In this document: positions 6,379 through 6,920 of the stretch, piece after piece
How positions within the stretch are numbered: the first letter of the stretch is position 1
How the letters are laid out: every line of letters begins with the position of its first letter
Assembly (NCBI GenBank): GCA_022360105.1
Contig: JAKSDL010000340.1
Coordinates: forward strand, 1-6,920
Length of the DNA stretch: 6,920 bases
From: Pseudomonadota bacterium
GTDB lineage: Bacteria > SAR324 > XYD2-FULL-50-16 > JAHJRI01
Direction: 5' to 3'
Program-made: the position numbers and the translations under genes
The notes under the pieces: model-generated
Told to the model about the DNA's origin: nothing
Databases searched by the model: none
Seen by the model: only the letters and a program-made list of their open reading frames with translations

Positions 6379-6489
6379 CTTTACGGGGGAGTAGAAAGAG
6401 CATCTTTGAAAAACAATCGAAGTTTCAAGAAATAAAGTTAATAATTGCAATATATTATATTTGTTTAATTTATTTGTGAGCAAAAATTC

Positions 6490-6518
6490 TTGACACGGAA
6501 TTATAGCTTGCCTATTAT
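6490..6518 (+). promoter_or_regulatory. Sigma-70-type promoter of tRNA-Phe
   Basis: TTGACA at 6490-6495 is a perfect -35 box. TATTAT at 6513-6518 is a near-perfect -10 box, and the spacer is the ideal 17 bases. Transcription would start near 6524-6526, about six bases before the tRNA. Strongly AT-rich sequence from about 6431 to 6475 could act as an UP element. With no clear terminator after the tRNA, this promoter may also feed the rRNA operon. Confidence 0.78.
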
Positions 6519-6530
6519 TAATGTTTTGGC

Positions 6531-6606
6531 GGCGAGGTAGCTCAGTCGGTAGAGCAGGGGACTGAAAATCCCCGTGTCCCTGGTTCGATTCCTGGCCTCG
6601 CCACCA
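6531..6606 (+). tRNA. tRNA-Phe (anticodon GAA), CCA encoded
   Basis: The 76-base cloverleaf is complete. The acceptor stem GGCGAGG (6531-6537) pairs with CCTCGCC (6596-6602). The D stem GCTC/GAGC encloses AGTCGGTA. The anticodon stem GGGGA (6557-6561)/TCCCC (6569-6573) holds the loop CTGAAAA with anticodon GAA at 6564-6566. The variable loop is GTGTC. The T loop TTCGATT (6584-6590) is followed by the discriminator A at 6603 and an encoded CCA at 6604-6606. The body is close to the E. coli tRNA-Phe pattern. One oddity is that both T-stem strands read CCTGG, which puts a T-T mismatch (6581 with 6593) in the middle of the stem. All other pairs are sound, so the gene is probably functional. It reads toward the 16S gene that starts about 283 bases downstream. 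Confidence 0.97.
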
Positions 6607-6614
6607 AAAGAAAG

Positions 6615-6677
6615 CTAACTCATCTTTTTTACAAATTCTTTAAAATAGGGATTGCAAAATTAGAAAGGCTGAGTTAG
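6615..6677. repeat. Inverted repeat CTAACTCA / TGAGTTAG in the tRNA-16S spacer
   Basis: CTAACTCA at 6615-6622 is the exact reverse complement of TGAGTTAG at 6670-6677, with 47 bases between. The left arm starts nine bases after the tRNA CCA end. Long-range pairing of this kind would suit RNA processing in an rRNA leader. It does not look like a terminator, since the T run (6625-6630) lies inside the loop. Confidence 0.5.
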
Positions 6678-6680
6678 AGT
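6652..6680 (+). promoter_or_regulatory. Weak candidate rRNA promoter (upstream)
   Basis: TTGCAA at 6652-6657 and TAGAGT at 6675-6680 are 17 bases apart. Both are four-of-six matches to the consensus. The pair mirrors the second candidate 91 bases downstream, which also uses TTGCAA as its -35, so the operon may have tandem promoters. Low certainty. Confidence 0.22.
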
Positions 6681-6712
6681 TTAGATACTGAGAAGTGTTT
6701 AAACTACAGTAG

Positions 6713-6782
6713 GTTAGATTAAAAAATTAATTGATTTTTCTCTTGCAAAAATCTAACAAAGATTTTAATCTTATCCTTTGTT
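6713..6782. repeat. Overlapping inverted repeats in the 16S leader
   Basis: Three inverted repeats share bases here. GTTAGATT (6713-6720) pairs with AATCTAAC (6750-6757). AACAAAG (6755-6761) pairs with CTTTGTT (6776-6782). AAGATT/AATCTT (6759-6764 and 6767-6772) is nested in the second, with two bases between the arms. The first and second cannot both form fully, because they share bases 6755-6757, so alternative folds are possible. Confidence 0.45.
6743..6771 (+). promoter_or_regulatory. Candidate rRNA operon promoter
   Basis: TTGCAA at 6743-6748 and TAATCT at 6766-6771 have a 17-base spacer, and the A/T-rich block at 6720-6740 just upstream could be an UP element, as is usual for rRNA promoters. 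It would give a leader of about 110 bases before mature 16S. The -10 overlaps the palindrome at 6759-6772. Confidence 0.35.
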
Positions 6783-6868
6783 CATTGACAACAGAATCGG
6801 GTAAGACAGTGCGTAACCGAGCAATTATTTGAGAAAAAATAAGTACTAAAGGATAACTTTAGGTTGTT

Positions 6869-6888
6869 TGAGTCACTTCGGTGACTCA
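6869..6888 (+). other. UUCG-tetraloop hairpin just before 16S
   Basis: TGAGTCAC (6869-6876) and GTGACTCA (6881-6888) form a perfect eight-base stem closed by C(TTCG)G, a very stable RNA tetraloop. It ends one or two bases before the expected mature 5' end of 16S and has no following T tract, so a processing or folding role is more likely than termination. Confidence 0.65.
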
Positions 6889-6889
6889 T

Positions 6890-6920
6890 TAACTTGAGAG
6901 TTTGATCCTGGCTCAGAACG
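6890..6920 (+). rRNA. rrs: 16S ribosomal RNA, 5' end only
   Basis: AGAGTTTGATCCTGGCTCAG at 6897-6916 is the universal 16S 5' sequence (the site of the common 27F primer), followed by AACG. By comparison with E. coli, where seven bases precede AGAGTTTG, the mature RNA should start near 6890. Only about 31 bases are in the window. The CTCAGAACG junction differs from the CTCAGGATG usual in Bacteroidia. Confidence 0.96.

Larger units (their letters stand above)
6206..6435 (+). pseudogene. Possible relic of a small membrane-protein gene, frameshifted in a 30-base duplication
   Basis: Two short open frames meet inside the tandem repeat. The first, from a GTG at 6206 to TGA at 6329-6331, ends in a hydrophobic stretch (ATLYILSVSIAVIKSIVLVT, then IVISSIVWSQS). 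The second, open from 6310 and with ATG at 6331, runs to TAA at 6433-6435 and reads MAYISGMYEPPSFLERLYGG followed by a basic tail. The second repeat copy lacks one T of a four-T run. If that T is restored, the frames join into one of about 76 codons whose membrane segment contains SIVLVTIVIS and then SIVLVTIVMA. This is compatible with the degraded end of an integral membrane protein gene. There is no ATG or ribosome site for the first frame and a stop lies just upstream, so any earlier part is lost. Short frames like these can be open by chance, so the call is tentative. Confidence 0.3.

Noticed and set aside
6399..6412. boxA-like antitermination element (GAGCATCTTTGAAA)
   Set aside because: It lies upstream of the tRNA promoter, outside any expected rRNA transcript, and inside the possible coding relic.
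6624..6630. CTTTTTT after tRNA-Phe as an intrinsic terminator
   Set aside because: No stable GC-containing hairpin precedes the T run; only a weak A/T pairing with AAAAG is possible.
6785..6790. Perfect TTGACA before 16S as the rRNA promoter -35
   Set aside because: No acceptable -10 box occurs 15-19 bases downstream (the sequence there is AGACAGTGCGTAA), so it is probably chance.

Overview
This is a bacterial chromosome segment of moderate to low GC. A complete tRNA-Phe with an encoded CCA end lies near the right edge, followed by the 5' end of a 16S rRNA gene. The protein genes are mostly housekeeping, chiefly tRNA and RNA modification. The start sites share a pattern: none of the ATG codons has a convincing Shine-Dalgarno sequence, and the bases before them are A-rich, as in several phyla with weak SD use. 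The tRNA promoter is nevertheless a classical sigma-70 type (TTGACA, 17-base spacer, TATTAT). The 16S begins with ...CTCAGAACG, which argues against typical Bacteroidia (usually ...CTCAGGATG) but fits several phyla, including spirochaetes, PVC groups and Balneola/Rhodothermus relatives. I cannot name the phylum.

Layout. (1) Bases 1-1420, minus strand: an RluA-family pseudouridine synthase followed by thiI (tRNA 4-thiouridine/thiamine sulfur transfer). Only the N-terminal THUMP part of thiI is in the window, and an in-frame TGA stands where the family normally continues. (2) Bases 1526-4254, plus strand: an ApaH-like PPP-family metallophosphatase, then a large soluble protein of about 650 residues that I do not recognise. 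(3) Bases 4258-6139, minus strand: hisA, trmL and a YciO/YrdC-family gene, tightly spaced and probably co-transcribed, converging on the unknown gene with a 3-base gap. The hisA product is of the eukaryotic HIS6 type rather than the normal bacterial type, and stands without other his genes. (4) Bases 6140-6530: an intergenic stretch with a possible hisA promoter, a 30-base tandem duplication, and what reads as the decayed end of a small membrane-protein gene. (5) Bases 6531-6920: tRNA-Phe, a leader of about 280 bases with nested inverted repeats and candidate promoters, a UUCG hairpin, and the start of 16S.

How the genes fit together: ThiI, the pseudouridine synthase, TrmL and perhaps the YciO-like protein all modify or may modify RNA, mostly tRNA, and they lie close to tRNA-Phe and an rRNA operon, so translation is the theme. 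HisA is metabolic. The ApaH-like enzyme may handle dinucleoside polyphosphates. I see no defence system, CRISPR array, transposase or phage gene. The points most worth following up are the unrecognised 653-residue protein, the eukaryote-type HisA, the relic between hisA and tRNA-Phe, and the stop in thiI.
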